Source: Dehalobacterium sp040766325 (lineage in GTDB: Bacteria > Bacillota > Dehalobacteriia > Dehalobacteriales > Dehalobacteriaceae). From it: a DNA stretch of 64,000 bases. Shown one piece after another: positions 24,765-33,909 of the stretch (positions are counted from its first letter, which is position 1; each line of letters opens with the position of its first letter). The stretch covers positions 328,353 through 392,352 of the forward strand of contig JAXGQR010000001.1 in NCBI GenBank assembly GCA_040766325.1, written 5' to 3'. The notes under the pieces are model-generated. The model ran no database searches. It was not told the origin of the DNA and worked only from the letters and a program-made list of their open reading frames with translations. The position numbers and the translations under genes were made by a program.

Positions 24765-26912
24765 ATGTTAAATAAGAATTTTAAAAAAAGTATTGAAATT
24801 GGCGGAAGGATCTTAACCTTAGAAACCGGTCGCATGGCTAAACAGGCTAGTGGCGCCGTCTTTACCGTTTACGGTGATACTATGGTTTTAGCTACGGTGA
24901 CAGGTTCGTCTGAACCACGAGAAGGGATTGATTTTTTTCCGCTCACTGTTGATTATGAGGAAAGGCTTTATGCCGTAGGTAAGATTCCCGGTGGTTTTAT
25001 TAAGAGGGAAGGGCGACCTAGTGAGAAGGCCATCTTAACCTCACGTATCATTGATCGTCCGATTCGCCCATTATTCCCTAAGGGATATCGAAATGATGTC
25101 CAGGTGGTCACTACAGTTTTATCCGTAGATCAGGATAACCCTCCGGATATGACAGCCCTTAATGGTGCCTCAGCAGCGCTCCATATTTCTCATATCCCTT
25201 TTTTGGGTCCTATAGGTGCTGTTGTTGTTGGCCGTATTGATGGCAAATTAATTATAAATCCCACTGTAGATGAAGCATCAAGAAGTGATATGCATATTAC
25301 AGTATCAGGTACTAAAGATGCGGTGAATATGGTGGAAGCCAGTGCCCATGAAGTTCCGGAAGAGGAAATCTTAGAAGCAATTATGTTTGGGCATGAGGAG
25401 ATTAAAAGAATTGTCGACTTTATTGAAGAATTTCGGCGCGAAGCTTTTGACTTAGGATTAGCTAAGGAAAAAATAGATTTTGTCGCGCCGGAGCCTACGG
25501 AAGAATTGGAACAAGTTGTACGTTCTGTGGCAGTTGATCAATTTACGGAAGCAGTACATAAATGCGCCGCTGAAAAAATGCTTAAGTCAGATCGTGAACA
25601 ATATTTGCAGGAAATAAAAAATAGCATCATTGCTCAATTTGAAGAAGAGTATCCCGATGATGTAAAAATGATTGGTGACTTAATAAATAAGATAGAAAAA
25701 GAAGTGGTTCGACGTATCATTGCTCGGGAAAAAATCAGAATTGATGGCAGACAAATTACAGAAGTGCGTCCCATCGAAGTGGAAGTTGGTTTACTTAGCC
25801 GAACTCATGGCTCATCCTTGTTTACAAGAGGACAAACCCAAATTTTGAATGCTTGTACCCTAGGAGCTGTAAGTGATGAACAGATTCTTGACGGACTAGG
25901 GTTGGAGGAATCAAAGAGATATATGCATCATTACAATTTTCCTCCATACAGTGTCGGGGAAGCACGGCCGATACGGGGACCGGGACGTAGAGAAATTGGT
26001 CATGGGGCTTTGGCTGAAAAGGCTTTAGAACCGGTTATCCCTTCCGAAGATGAATTTCCTTATACGATTCGTTTAGTATCGGAAGCTATAGAATCCAACG
26101 GCTCTACCTCTATGGGGAGTGTTTGCGGCAGTACCCTATCCTTGATGGATGCCGGAGTACCTATTAAAGCACCGGTGGCTGGCGTAGCAATGGGATTAAT
26201 TAAAGACGAAGACCATATCACTGTTTTGACAGACATTCAAGGTATGGAAGATGCCTTAGGGGATATGGATTTTAAAGTGGCTGGAACTGCGGAAGGAGTT
26301 ACTGCCATACAGATGGATATCAAAATATCTGGGATTGATCGGGAAGTGATCAGCCAAGCTTTAGCGCAAGCAAAAGAAGGACGCATGCATATTTTAGGTA
26401 AAATGCTAGAAGTTATTGATAAACCTAATGCCGAACTTTCGCCTTACGCACCACGGATAATTAAGGCTCAGATCCACCCGGATAAAATCAGAGAAGTCAT
26501 CGGTGCCGGAGGAAAAATCATCAAGAAAATCATAGAAGAAACAGGGGCAAAAATTGATATTGAAGACGATGGCCGGATCTTTATCTCTAGTGTTGACGGT
26601 GCAAAAGGTGACAAAGCCCTTGGTATTATTGAATCCATCACCAAGGATGTGGAAGTTGGTCAGATATATGACGGCAAGGTCGTAAAAATAATGGACTTTG
26701 GGGCTTTTGTGGAAGTCATTCCCGGTGTGCTTGATTTACCAGGAAAAGAAGGTATGGTGCATATTTCTCAGTTATCAGATAAAAGAGTAGAGAAGGTTAC
26801 AGATATTGTGAAAGAAGGAGATCCAATCCGAGTTAAAGTGATCGGTATCGATAACCAAGGTCGGGTCAAACTTTCTCGGAAAGAAATACTTAAAGAACAA
26901 ACAAAAAAATAA
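24765..26912 (+). CDS. pnp: Polynucleotide phosphorylase
   Basis: A 715-residue 3'-5' phosphorolytic exoribonuclease. Two RNase PH-like domains surround a helical linker: the first has GDTMVLATVTGS, the second IDGRQITEVRPIEVEVGLL with GSSLFTRGQTQ and MGDMDFKVAGT-type metal/phosphate residues (DALGDMDFKVAGT). A KH domain at ~560-615 (IGAGGKIIKKIIEETGAKIDIED) and an S1 domain at ~625-700 end the protein. The start is ATG 24765, with CAGGAGG 20 bases upstream. A distance this long is unusual; the intervening bases have no better start in frame. Confidence 0.97.
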   Translation: MLNKNFKKSIEIGGRILTLETGRMAKQASGAVFTVYGDTMVLATVTGSSEPREGIDFFPLTVDYEERLYAVGKIPGGFIKREGRPSEKAILTSRIIDRPIRPLFPKGYRNDVQVVTTVLSVDQDNPPDMTALNGASAALHISHIPFLGPIGAVVVGRIDGKLIINPTVDEASRSDMHITVSGTKDAVNMVEASAHEVPEEEILEAIMFGHEEIKRIVDFIEEFRREAFDLGLAKEKIDFVAPEPTEELEQVVRSVAVDQFTEAVHKCAAEKMLKSDREQYLQEIKNSIIAQFEEEYPDDVKMIGDLINKIEKEVVRRIIAREKIRIDGRQITEVRPIEVEVGLLSRTHGSSLFTRGQTQILNACTLGAVSDEQILDGLGLEESKRYMHHYNFPPYSVGEARPIRGPGRREIGHGALAEKALEPVIPSEDEFPYTIRLVSEAIESNGSTSMGSVCGSTLSLMDAGVPIKAPVAGVAMGLIKDEDHITVLTDIQGMEDALGDMDFKVAGTAEGVTAIQMDIKISGIDREVISQALAQAKEGRMHILGKMLEVIDKPNAELSPYAPRIIKAQIHPDKIREVIGAGGKIIKKIIEETGAKIDIEDDGRIFISSVDGAKGDKALGIIESITKDVEVGQIYDGKVVKIMDFGAFVEVIPGVLDLPGKEGMVHISQLSDKRVEKVTDIVKEGDPIRVKVIGIDNQGRVKLSRKEILKEQTKK

Positions 26913-26924
26913 GTAGTACCCAAG

Positions 26925-26946
26925 AAAGCACCGGAGGTGCTTTTTT
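26925..26946 (+). terminator. Intrinsic terminator after pnp
   Basis: AAAGCACC pairs with GGTGCTTT across a 3-nt loop, ending in a T run. Confidence 0.85.
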
Positions 26947-27082
26947 ACTTTTTATCCTTTTCGATTGTTTTGCTTAACCCCATTATTCTTAAAGATTCAA
27001 CATATATTATTCATCCGATGAATATCTTTTAACAAAAACCTTATCACCGTGGAAGTATTATCAACATTTATTAAGGATGAAA

Positions 27083-27817
27083 ATGGGGGAGAAAGGATTG
27101 AGAATTTATTTCATTACTAAAAGAAAATTTGCACAAAGAATAATTTGGGGTTTACTTATTATATTGGGATGCGCTATTTTGATAAACTATATTCAGAGAA
27201 ATTTAACGGTGCCTACGACAGAAATCTCACCAATTTATCAGGGTAACTCCGGGCAACAAGTAATGAGCTTTGCTATTAATGTAGATTGGGGAGAAGAGTA
27301 TCTTCCTCAAATGTTAAAAACCATGGATCAACAAAATATTAAATGTACTTTTTTTTTAACAGGACGATGGACAGAGAAATTTCCTGAGATAGCAAAGCTT
27401 ATTGCAGATCAAGGTCATGAAATCGGCAATCATGGGTATAAACATGACAGTCCTAATCAAATGTCTGTGGGAAAAATTCAAGACGATATTCAAAAAAGCG
27501 CTCAAATAATTAAAAAAATAACAGGAAGGGACACTTTACTATATGCACCTCCCTCCGGTGAACGTGATGACCATGTGGTTAAAGCTGCACATGAATTAGG
27601 TTATCGAACAGTTCTATGGAGCATTGATACCATCGATTGGAAACGCCCTTCCACTAATGTTATAGTTGCAAAAATTTTAGATAAAGCGCATAATGGAGCT
27701 ATTGTACTGATGCATCCAACTGAGCCTACGATGCAAGCGCTGCCCATTGTCATTCCTCAGCTCACCAATCAGGGGTATCGTTTAGTTACTATATCTGATA
27801 ATATTAAACCAAAATAA
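27083..27817 (+). CDS. Polysaccharide deacetylase (YlxY/PdaB-like), membrane anchored
   Basis: About 244 residues. An N-terminal membrane anchor (~15-35) is followed by a NodB-homology domain from ~62. NodB motifs visible: the first acidic residues in FAINVDWGEEY, the zinc histidines HEIGNHGYKHDS, an APPSGERD motif in place of the usual RPPYG, VLWSIDTIDW, and GAIVLMHPT. The family deacetylates peptidoglycan or chitin-like sugars. In B. subtilis ylxY holds the same place after pnp. Possible starts are ATG 27083 (AAGGA upstream) and TTG 27098 (GGGGGAG upstream). The altered arginine/proline motif hints at a non-standard active site, as in sporulation-linked family members. Confidence 0.88.
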   Translation: MGEKGLRIYFITKRKFAQRIIWGLLIILGCAILINYIQRNLTVPTTEISPIYQGNSGQQVMSFAINVDWGEEYLPQMLKTMDQQNIKCTFFLTGRWTEKFPEIAKLIADQGHEIGNHGYKHDSPNQMSVGKIQDDIQKSAQIIKKITGRDTLLYAPPSGERDDHVVKAAHELGYRTVLWSIDTIDWKRPSTNVIVAKILDKAHNGAIVLMHPTEPTMQALPIVIPQLTNQGYRLVTISDNIKPK

Positions 27818-27904
27818 AGAAAACTTGACTTACGCTTTTGCTCAGGCATCATTACTAATAAAGACACTTAATGAAGCTGATTTGTAGTTATAAGGGAGGC
27901 AAAC

Positions 27905-29167
27905 ATGCTGTATAAAGACTATTTGGCAAATGGTATTCGTGTAGTTACAGAGGAAATTCCTTTCGTGCATTCTGTATCCATTGGAATTTGGGTGGGCACA
28001 GGTTCTAGATATGAAGAAGCTGCGAATCATGGGATTTCCCATCTTTTAGAACATATGATGTTTAAAGGTACAAAAAATAGAACAGCCAAGCAAATTGCTG
28101 AGAGTTTAGAAATTGTTGGAGGGCAGATCAATGCATTTACCTCTAAAGAATATACCTGTTACTATGCTAAAGTTTTAAATGATCATTTTGATTTAGCGCT
28201 GGATGTTTTAGGGGATATGTTTTTAAATTCTCTTTTTACCTGTGAAGATTTAGCAAAAGAAAAAAATGTGATTTTGGAAGAGATTAAAATGTATGAGGAC
28301 ACTCCGGATGAACTGGTGCATGATGTTTACGCTAAGACGGTCTGGCAGCAGGATCCCCTGGGCAAATCGATAATTGGCACCTCTGAATCCGTAGGAAAAA
28401 TTTCCCGGGATCAGTTGATTTCTTATTATCAAAGCCATTATATTCCTCAAAACGTAGTGATTGCCGTAGCCGGCAATATTAAACAAGATTTGGTTCTAAG
28501 GAGAGTAGAAGCCCTATTTTCCGAACTGAAGGGGACGAAAGTTGCTAAAGCTCTATCTACTCCTCAAACATTCACTGAAAGGGAATTTGTTTTTAAAAAT
28601 ATTGAACAAATACATTTATGTTTGGGATTTCCTGGTATCCCCAGCTTAGATGAGGATATTTATGCTTTGACCGTACTCAATAACGTTTTGGGTGGGGGAC
28701 TTAGTTCCCGCTTATTTCAGGAGGTACGAGAAGAAAGAGGATTGTCCTACAATATTTATTCTTTTCATTCCGGATTTTCCAATGCGGGATTGTTTGGCAT
28801 TTATGCCGGAACCAGTGCCCAATGTGCATCAGAGGTAGTAGATATAATATTTAAACAAATTCATGATATTAAAAACCGAGGCATCACAAAAGAAGAATTG
28901 TCAAATACAAAGGAACAAATTAAAGGAACAATGCTTTTAAGTTTAGAAAACGTGAGTAATCGTATGAATCGAATTGGTAAATCAGAAATTTGTTATGATA
29001 GAATTATCACCGCTGATGAAGTGATTGGTAAGATACTACAAGTAACTAATGAAGATGTATATAATATTGCCCAGAAATTGTTTAGTATGGAAAAATTGGC
29101 AATTGCTGCCGTCGGTGCTAAAAAACCTCAACTGAATCTAGAACAATTGATCGAGCCGGCTAATTAA
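27905..29167 (+). CDS. mlpA: M16 zinc metalloprotease (MlpA/YmxG)
   Basis: A 420-residue pitrilysin-type peptidase. The inverted zinc motif HLLEH lies in ISHLLEHMMFKGT near residue 50, with the downstream glutamate in KEKNVILEEIKMYED. The C-terminal half is the usual inactive M16 repeat (GGGLSSRLFQEVREERGLSY). The order pnp-ylxY-mlpA matches B. subtilis. Start ATG 27905 follows GGGAGG. dut starts 15 bases after its stop. Confidence 0.95.
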   Translation: MLYKDYLANGIRVVTEEIPFVHSVSIGIWVGTGSRYEEAANHGISHLLEHMMFKGTKNRTAKQIAESLEIVGGQINAFTSKEYTCYYAKVLNDHFDLALDVLGDMFLNSLFTCEDLAKEKNVILEEIKMYEDTPDELVHDVYAKTVWQQDPLGKSIIGTSESVGKISRDQLISYYQSHYIPQNVVIAVAGNIKQDLVLRRVEALFSELKGTKVAKALSTPQTFTEREFVFKNIEQIHLCLGFPGIPSLDEDIYALTVLNNVLGGGLSSRLFQEVREERGLSYNIYSFHSGFSNAGLFGIYAGTSAQCASEVVDIIFKQIHDIKNRGITKEELSNTKEQIKGTMLLSLENVSNRMNRIGKSEICYDRIITADEVIGKILQVTNEDVYNIAQKLFSMEKLAIAAVGAKKPQLNLEQLIEPAN

Positions 29168-29182
29168 CAAGGTGGGGATTTT

Positions 29183-29629
29183 GTGTCGGTAAAAATAAAT
29201 ATTTCATATTGTGATCATTACCAAGGACTTCCAAAACCTGCGTATCAGACTACCGGTTCTTCCGGATTAGACTTACTGGCCGCAATTAAGGAAGACCTTT
29301 TTATTAAAGTAGGCGCTTATCAATTGATTCCTACAGGGATCAAAATTGAATTACCTTACGATTATGAAGCTCAGGTTCGCCCGCGCAGCGGCTTAGCCTT
29401 AAAACATGGCATTACCATATTAAATGCACCCGGGACCATTGATGCAGATTATCGGGGAGAAATCAAAGTGCTTTTGATTAATTTTGGTCGGGAGGAATTT
29501 GTTGTTTCCCGCGGTATGCGCATTGCTCAATTGGTGATCGGAAAAGTGATACGGGTGGAATTAGTTGAAAAAACAATTTTGGATGTAACGATCAGAAATG
29601 ATGGCGGTTTTGGGCATACCGGATTATAA
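29183..29629 (+). CDS. dut: dUTP pyrophosphatase
   Basis: A 148-residue trimeric-type dUTPase that removes dUTP and supplies dUMP. Motif 1 is GSSGLDLLA (~26-34), motif 2 RPRSGLALKHG, motif 3 NAPGTIDADYRGEI, motif 4 RIAQLVI and motif 5 RNDGGFGHTG at the C-terminus; all five are present. The start is GTG 29183 after AAGGTGGGG. It is close behind mlpA, so probably co-transcribed. Confidence 0.95.
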   Translation: MSVKINISYCDHYQGLPKPAYQTTGSSGLDLLAAIKEDLFIKVGAYQLIPTGIKIELPYDYEAQVRPRSGLALKHGITILNAPGTIDADYRGEIKVLLINFGREEFVVSRGMRIAQLVIGKVIRVELVEKTILDVTIRNDGGFGHTGL

Positions 29630-29734
29630 TTAACCCATGACGATTTGATAATTTAAAGAGAAATAAGAATATCAGACATAATTGACCGAAATAAATCATA
29701 TAATTTTATAACAACCAAAGAAAAGGTGATTGTT

Positions 29735-29992
29735 ATGAGATTAAGTGAATTAGTCGGTAAAAAGATTGTTAATGTTTATGATGGTGAAATTTTAGGGACA
29801 ATCGGGGATTCAGACCTGGTGATTGACCCTTTTTCCGGAGGAATAGAATCCATAATTTTGCCCAATAAAAGTCATCTTTTAAATTTATGGTTTCAGAAAC
29901 AGCAACTCGTTATCCCATGGGAATCTGTTAAGAAAGTCGGTTCGGAAGTTATAGTCGTTGATCTTGATGAATCTCATGGACGCATGTGGTGA
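29735..29992 (+). CDS. ymxH: PRC-barrel protein YlmC/YmxH
   Basis: An 85-residue protein with a PRC-barrel-like fold: LSELVGKKIVNVYDGEILGTIGDSDLVID, then IPWESVKKVGSEVIVVDLD. The family is conserved in spore formers but its role is unclear. Start ATG 29735 is chosen with AAAGGTGA upstream; a GTG at 29726 is inside that site. It keeps the B. subtilis mlpA-ymxH neighbourhood, here with dut inserted. Confidence 0.88.
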   Translation: MRLSELVGKKIVNVYDGEILGTIGDSDLVIDPFSGGIESIILPNKSHLLNLWFQKQQLVIPWESVKKVGSEVIVVDLDESHGRMW

Positions 29993-30050
29993 TCGGAGTA
30001 TAATACTCCCTGATAATGAGATCTTTTTAATCCAAGACAAGTTTGTTTCG

Positions 30051-30100
30051 TAGTCAAGGTTTGTTTGTACATGATCGTGCATTCTAACCTTGACTATTTA
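30051..30100 (+). terminator. Terminator-like inverted repeat after ymxH
   Basis: An 11-bp perfect repeat TAGTCAAGGTT/AACCTTGACTA with a 24-nt loop, followed by TTTATTTTC. Confidence 0.6.
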
Positions 30101-30190
30101 TTTTCACTTTTAGCTCTTTTACTGAAAGCAGGATTTTTTTTCGTAAAATGGAATATAACTAGAGATAGATATAGTAGGAGGTTTGATTAA

Positions 30191-30994
30191 ATGACAGATA
30201 AATTTAGGATCATATTAACTGGTGCCGGTGGTAAAATGGGCAGGGATATTTTAGCCGGGATTATGAAAGAACCTGATATTCACGTGGTTGGAGCAGTGGA
30301 TTTTAAGCTGATCGGCAAGGATATCGGATTTTTTTCAGGAGAAGAAGCTGCCCATGTTACAATTCAGGACAAGCTGGAACAAGTGATTATAGATAAAAAA
30401 CCACAGATAATGATCGATTTTACTAATCCTCAGGCTGTGATGAAAAATATTCGTACAGCTTTATCCCATGGAGTTGCATGTATCGTGGGCACGACAGGTT
30501 TAACCGGACACGATATGGATGAATTGGAAATTATGACTCAAAAAAATCAGACCCCTGTTTTTATTGCACCTAACTTTGCCCTGGGTGCTGTCTTAATGAT
30601 GCGTTTTGCTCAAGAAGCAGGCAAGTATTTTCCACATGTAGAAGTGATAGAAAAACATCATGATCAAAAAATGGATGCTCCTTCTGGTACCGCTTTAAAA
30701 ACAATGGAGATGATCGCCGAAGGCAGAAAAGAAATGCATCAAGGTGCCAGTCACGAATTTGAAAAATTACCTGGCAGTAGGGGAGGTTATTATCAAGGGA
30801 TGCGTGTCCACAGTGTGCGACTGCCAGGCTTGATCGCTCATCAAGAAGTAATATTTGGCGGGCAAGGACAAACTTTAACCATTCGACATGATTCTTTGAG
30901 CCGAGATTCCTTTGTACCCGGCGTGCTTTTAGCCATCAGAAATGTATTAAAGATGAAAGGAGTTGTCTGCGGTTTAGAAAAATTGCTTTGGTAA
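30191..30994 (+). CDS. dapB: 4-hydroxy-tetrahydrodipicolinate reductase
   Basis: A 267-residue reductase of the lysine/diaminopimelate pathway. Rossmann motif GAGGKMGRDI is at ~11-20, VGTTGLTGHD at ~100, and the catalytic/substrate motif EKHHDQKMDAPSGTAL near 155-170. Start ATG 30191 follows AGGAGG. It is followed by dipicolinate synthase, which uses the same intermediate. Confidence 0.96.
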   Translation: MTDKFRIILTGAGGKMGRDILAGIMKEPDIHVVGAVDFKLIGKDIGFFSGEEAAHVTIQDKLEQVIIDKKPQIMIDFTNPQAVMKNIRTALSHGVACIVGTTGLTGHDMDELEIMTQKNQTPVFIAPNFALGAVLMMRFAQEAGKYFPHVEVIEKHHDQKMDAPSGTALKTMEMIAEGRKEMHQGASHEFEKLPGSRGGYYQGMRVHSVRLPGLIAHQEVIFGGQGQTLTIRHDSLSRDSFVPGVLLAIRNVLKMKGVVCGLEKLLW

Positions 30995-31015
30995 AAAACT
31001 AAATATCATTCAAGC

Positions 31016-31043
31016 ACCTCCGTTATTGACCAATCATATATTA
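31016..31043 (+). promoter_or_regulatory. Sigma-K-type promoter for dpaA-dpaB
   Basis: AC at 31016-31017, a 17-base spacer, then CATATATTA (31035-31043). This matches the mother-cell sigma-K pattern (AC, 16-17 bases, CATAnnnTA) exactly. The B. subtilis spoVF operon is sigma-K dependent. Confidence 0.6.
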
Positions 31044-31087
31044 TAACTAGCTAGGCTAAAAAACCTTATCCGAGAGGAGGTAAGGAA

Positions 31088-31969
31088 ATGGGTGTCCATT
31101 TAAAAAAAAGCTTGGCTGTGCTGGGTGGCGATGCACGAGAAATTACTATGATCAAGTTATTGATAGAACAAGGATATAACATGAGAGTCTTCGGTTTACC
31201 GAAAGATCTTATGCCTCCCGAAGCCCACATTTACGCTACCTGCCGGGAGGCGGTAAAAAATGCCGATGCAGTGATTTTGCCTATGCCGGGAATAAATAAT
31301 CTGGGAGTTCTTTATACCAAGCTCCTACAAGTAAAGGTTTCAATTTCTCAAGATGATCTGGCTGAAATCAATGAAGGAGTCCTTGTTTTGGTAGGTCGGG
31401 CATCTAGATATTTAAAAAAATTAGCAGAAACTCTGAAATTTTCTCTAATTGAAGTCGCGGATCTAGATGAGATTGCCATTCCTAATGCTGTCCCTACAGC
31501 GGAAGGAGCCATTCAACTGGCCATGGAAAAAATACCTATTACCATTCATGGATCTCAGTCTATGATCATCGGATATGGGAGAATTGGCGAAGCATTAGCA
31601 ATCCGATTAAAGGGTTTAGGAGCAGAGGTTACAGTATGTGTAAGAAGTAAGAATCAATTAGCTAAATGTCGCAGCCTTTCTTATCATGCAAAAGACTTAG
31701 ACGAATTGTCAGATGCTGTTCATTGTGCAGATCTAATTTTTAACACCGTTCCTGCCATGATCATCAATGAACAGGTTTTACATCGCATTAAAAAAGATGC
31801 CTGGATTATTGATTTGGCCTCACATCCTGGGGGCACGGATTTTGAAGCAGCAAAGAGATTAGGGATCTCAGCTATTTTAGCCCCTGGATTGCCCGGAAAA
31901 GTTGCTCCTCTTACTGCAGGAAGAATTTTAGCGGAAGCCTACCCAGCTATCCTTGCAGCCTATCAATGA
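31088..31969 (+). CDS. dpaA: Dipicolinate synthase subunit A
   Basis: A 293-residue SpoVFA protein. The N-terminal part has LAVLGGDAREITMIKLL, and a Rossmann-type NAD(P) site follows at IIGYGRIGEALAIRLKGLGAEV (~160-180). With DpaB it makes dipicolinic acid in the mother cell, which is then taken into the spore core with calcium for heat resistance. Start ATG 31088 follows GAGGAGG. A sigma-K-like promoter lies just upstream. Confidence 0.96.
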   Translation: MGVHLKKSLAVLGGDAREITMIKLLIEQGYNMRVFGLPKDLMPPEAHIYATCREAVKNADAVILPMPGINNLGVLYTKLLQVKVSISQDDLAEINEGVLVLVGRASRYLKKLAETLKFSLIEVADLDEIAIPNAVPTAEGAIQLAMEKIPITIHGSQSMIIGYGRIGEALAIRLKGLGAEVTVCVRSKNQLAKCRSLSYHAKDLDELSDAVHCADLIFNTVPAMIINEQVLHRIKKDAWIIDLASHPGGTDFEAAKRLGISAILAPGLPGKVAPLTAGRILAEAYPAILAAYQ

Positions 31970-32004
31970 AAGGTTGGTCTTAGGAATCTTTTGGAGGTGC
32001 TTTC

Positions 32005-32604
32005 ATGCGTTTGAAGGATAAGAAAATCGGCTTTGCTTTGACAGGTTCTCATTGTACCATGGAAAAAGTTTTGCAGGAAATTGATAAATTGGTTAATGAA
32101 GAAGGGGCTCGAGTCTATCCGATAGTTTCCCATGCGATTGATAGTATGGACACACGTTTTGGCACTGCCTCCCACTGGAAAGAGGCTTTAGAAAATCTCA
32201 CACAGAACAAGGTTATTACGACTATCGTGGATGCGGAACCAATCGGCCCACAGGATTTACTGGATGTTTTGGTCATTGCTCCATGTACAGGAAATACTAT
32301 GGCAAAGCTGGCTCATGGCATTACCGATACACCGGTCTTAATGGCTGCAAAGGCAACATTAAGAAATCAACATCCGGTGGTAGTAGCAATTTCAACAAAT
32401 GACGGATTGGGTTTTAATGCTTGTAATTTAGGGATATTACTAAATACCAAGAATATCTTTTTTGTCCCTTTCGGTCAAGACAGCCCTTCCGGAAAGGTTA
32501 ATTCTCTAGTGGCACACATGAACAAAATAGGGGACACAATTGTAGGAAGTCTGCAGGGCAAACAGATACAACCGGTACTGGTACAATATGAGGATAACTC
32601 CTAA
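32005..32604 (+). CDS. dpaB: Dipicolinate synthase subunit B, flavoprotein
   Basis: A 199-residue flavoprotein of the SpoVFB family. N-terminal IGFALTGSHCTMEKVLQEI is the flavin-binding start; VLVIAPCTGNTMAKLAHGITDTPV is the family signature. Start ATG 32005 follows GGAGGTG, 35 bases after dpaA. In B. subtilis asd follows dpaB; here dapG follows directly, so aspartate semialdehyde dehydrogenase must be encoded elsewhere. Confidence 0.95.
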   Translation: MRLKDKKIGFALTGSHCTMEKVLQEIDKLVNEEGARVYPIVSHAIDSMDTRFGTASHWKEALENLTQNKVITTIVDAEPIGPQDLLDVLVIAPCTGNTMAKLAHGITDTPVLMAAKATLRNQHPVVVAISTNDGLGFNACNLGILLNTKNIFFVPFGQDSPSGKVNSLVAHMNKIGDTIVGSLQGKQIQPVLVQYEDNS

Positions 32605-32685
32605 TATTGTTTTCGGCAATGATTATCAAATGCTGACCATTACAGAAACCAAAGTTTTGTGAACATGGTAAACAGAGGTGAAAAA

Positions 32686-33900
32686 ATGAGGGTACTGGTT
32701 CAAAAGTTTGGCGGGACTTCTCTTACTACAGGAGAACAAAGAAAGCTTGTCATCAAAAAAATTATTGCGGCAATTGAGGAGGGAAATCTAGTTGTTGCGG
32801 TTGTATCAGCGATGGGAAGAAATGGTGCGGCATATGCTACCGATACCCTAAAAAACCTGGTTTCCAATGATCATGTTGTTTCTAAAAAGGATTTAGATTT
32901 GTTAATGTCTTGCGGAGAGATCATTTCAAGTGTCGTTTTAGTAAGTGAATTAGCGGCTGCAGGAATTAAAACTACCTGTTTAACCGGTGGTCAGGCGGGA
33001 ATTATTACTGATGATTGCTATAATAATGCCCACATTATCCAAATAAAACCTACTGAGATCTACCGGGCATTGGAAATGAACCAGGCTGTGATCGTGGCAG
33101 GTTTTCAAGGAATAACAGAACAGGGTCAGATCACAACTTTGGGGCGGGGAGGCAGCGACACTACAGCTGCAGCCTTAGGAGTAGCGCTTAACGCCTATCG
33201 TATTGATATTTATACTGATGTGGATGGTGTGAAAACTGCAGACCCAAAAATAGTAAATAATGCAAAAACTTTGGAAAGAATAACCTATAATGAAATTTGC
33301 CAACTAGCCCATGAAGGAGCAAAGGTTATTCATCCTAGAGCTGTTGAAATTGCCATGCATGGTAATATTCCTTTAAGGGTACTTAGTACTTTTCATGATG
33401 GAAATGGGACCCTAGTAGCCAATGGGACCGCCATGGGCGCTCAAATTACAGACAGTATCAATGACAAAACGATAACTGGAATCACTCAAAAATCCAATGT
33501 ATCTCAATTAATTATACATAATCCGCAGATGGATCAAGGTGTTTCAGAACAAGTTTTTAAAGTGTTGGCGGCAGAAAAAATTAGTGTAGATTTTATTTCG
33601 ATCAATGAAACAGAAACCATATTTACCGTTAAAAATGATGACTCTACCCAGGCCATCACGCTGATTCAAAATCTGGGACTGGAGGTCAGTATACATCATA
33701 ATTGTGCCAAAGTGGCTGCAGTTGGCGCAGGGATGACAGGAATTCCCGGTGTCATGGCTAAAATTGTGGAAACATTGACGGAGAAAAAAATCCGCATTCT
33801 TCAGTCAGCGGATTCATACACCAGCATTTGGTGTTTGGTGTCACAAGAAGATATGGAAGAAGCGGTGCGTGCCCTACATGAGAAATTTAATTTAGGGTGA
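32686..33900 (+). CDS. dapG: Aspartokinase DapG (class I-like)
   Basis: A 404-residue intact aspartate kinase with KFGGTSLTTGEQR at the N-terminus, GRGGSDTTAAALG near 160, and VDGVKTADPKI. Two C-terminal ACT domains follow. Start ATG 32686 is chosen with AGAGGTGA upstream; an ATG at 32659 lies before that site. Its place beside dapA and dpaAB points to diaminopimelate and dipicolinate supply, as for B. subtilis aspartokinase I. Because lysC at 12.6 kb is broken, this is the only complete aspartokinase in the window. Confidence 0.95.
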   Translation: MRVLVQKFGGTSLTTGEQRKLVIKKIIAAIEEGNLVVAVVSAMGRNGAAYATDTLKNLVSNDHVVSKKDLDLLMSCGEIISSVVLVSELAAAGIKTTCLTGGQAGIITDDCYNNAHIIQIKPTEIYRALEMNQAVIVAGFQGITEQGQITTLGRGGSDTTAAALGVALNAYRIDIYTDVDGVKTADPKIVNNAKTLERITYNEICQLAHEGAKVIHPRAVEIAMHGNIPLRVLSTFHDGNGTLVANGTAMGAQITDSINDKTITGITQKSNVSQLIIHNPQMDQGVSEQVFKVLAAEKISVDFISINETETIFTVKNDDSTQAITLIQNLGLEVSIHHNCAKVAAVGAGMTGIPGVMAKIVETLTEKKIRILQSADSYTSIWCLVSQEDMEEAVRALHEKFNLG

Positions 33901-33909
33901 GGTGAAAAT

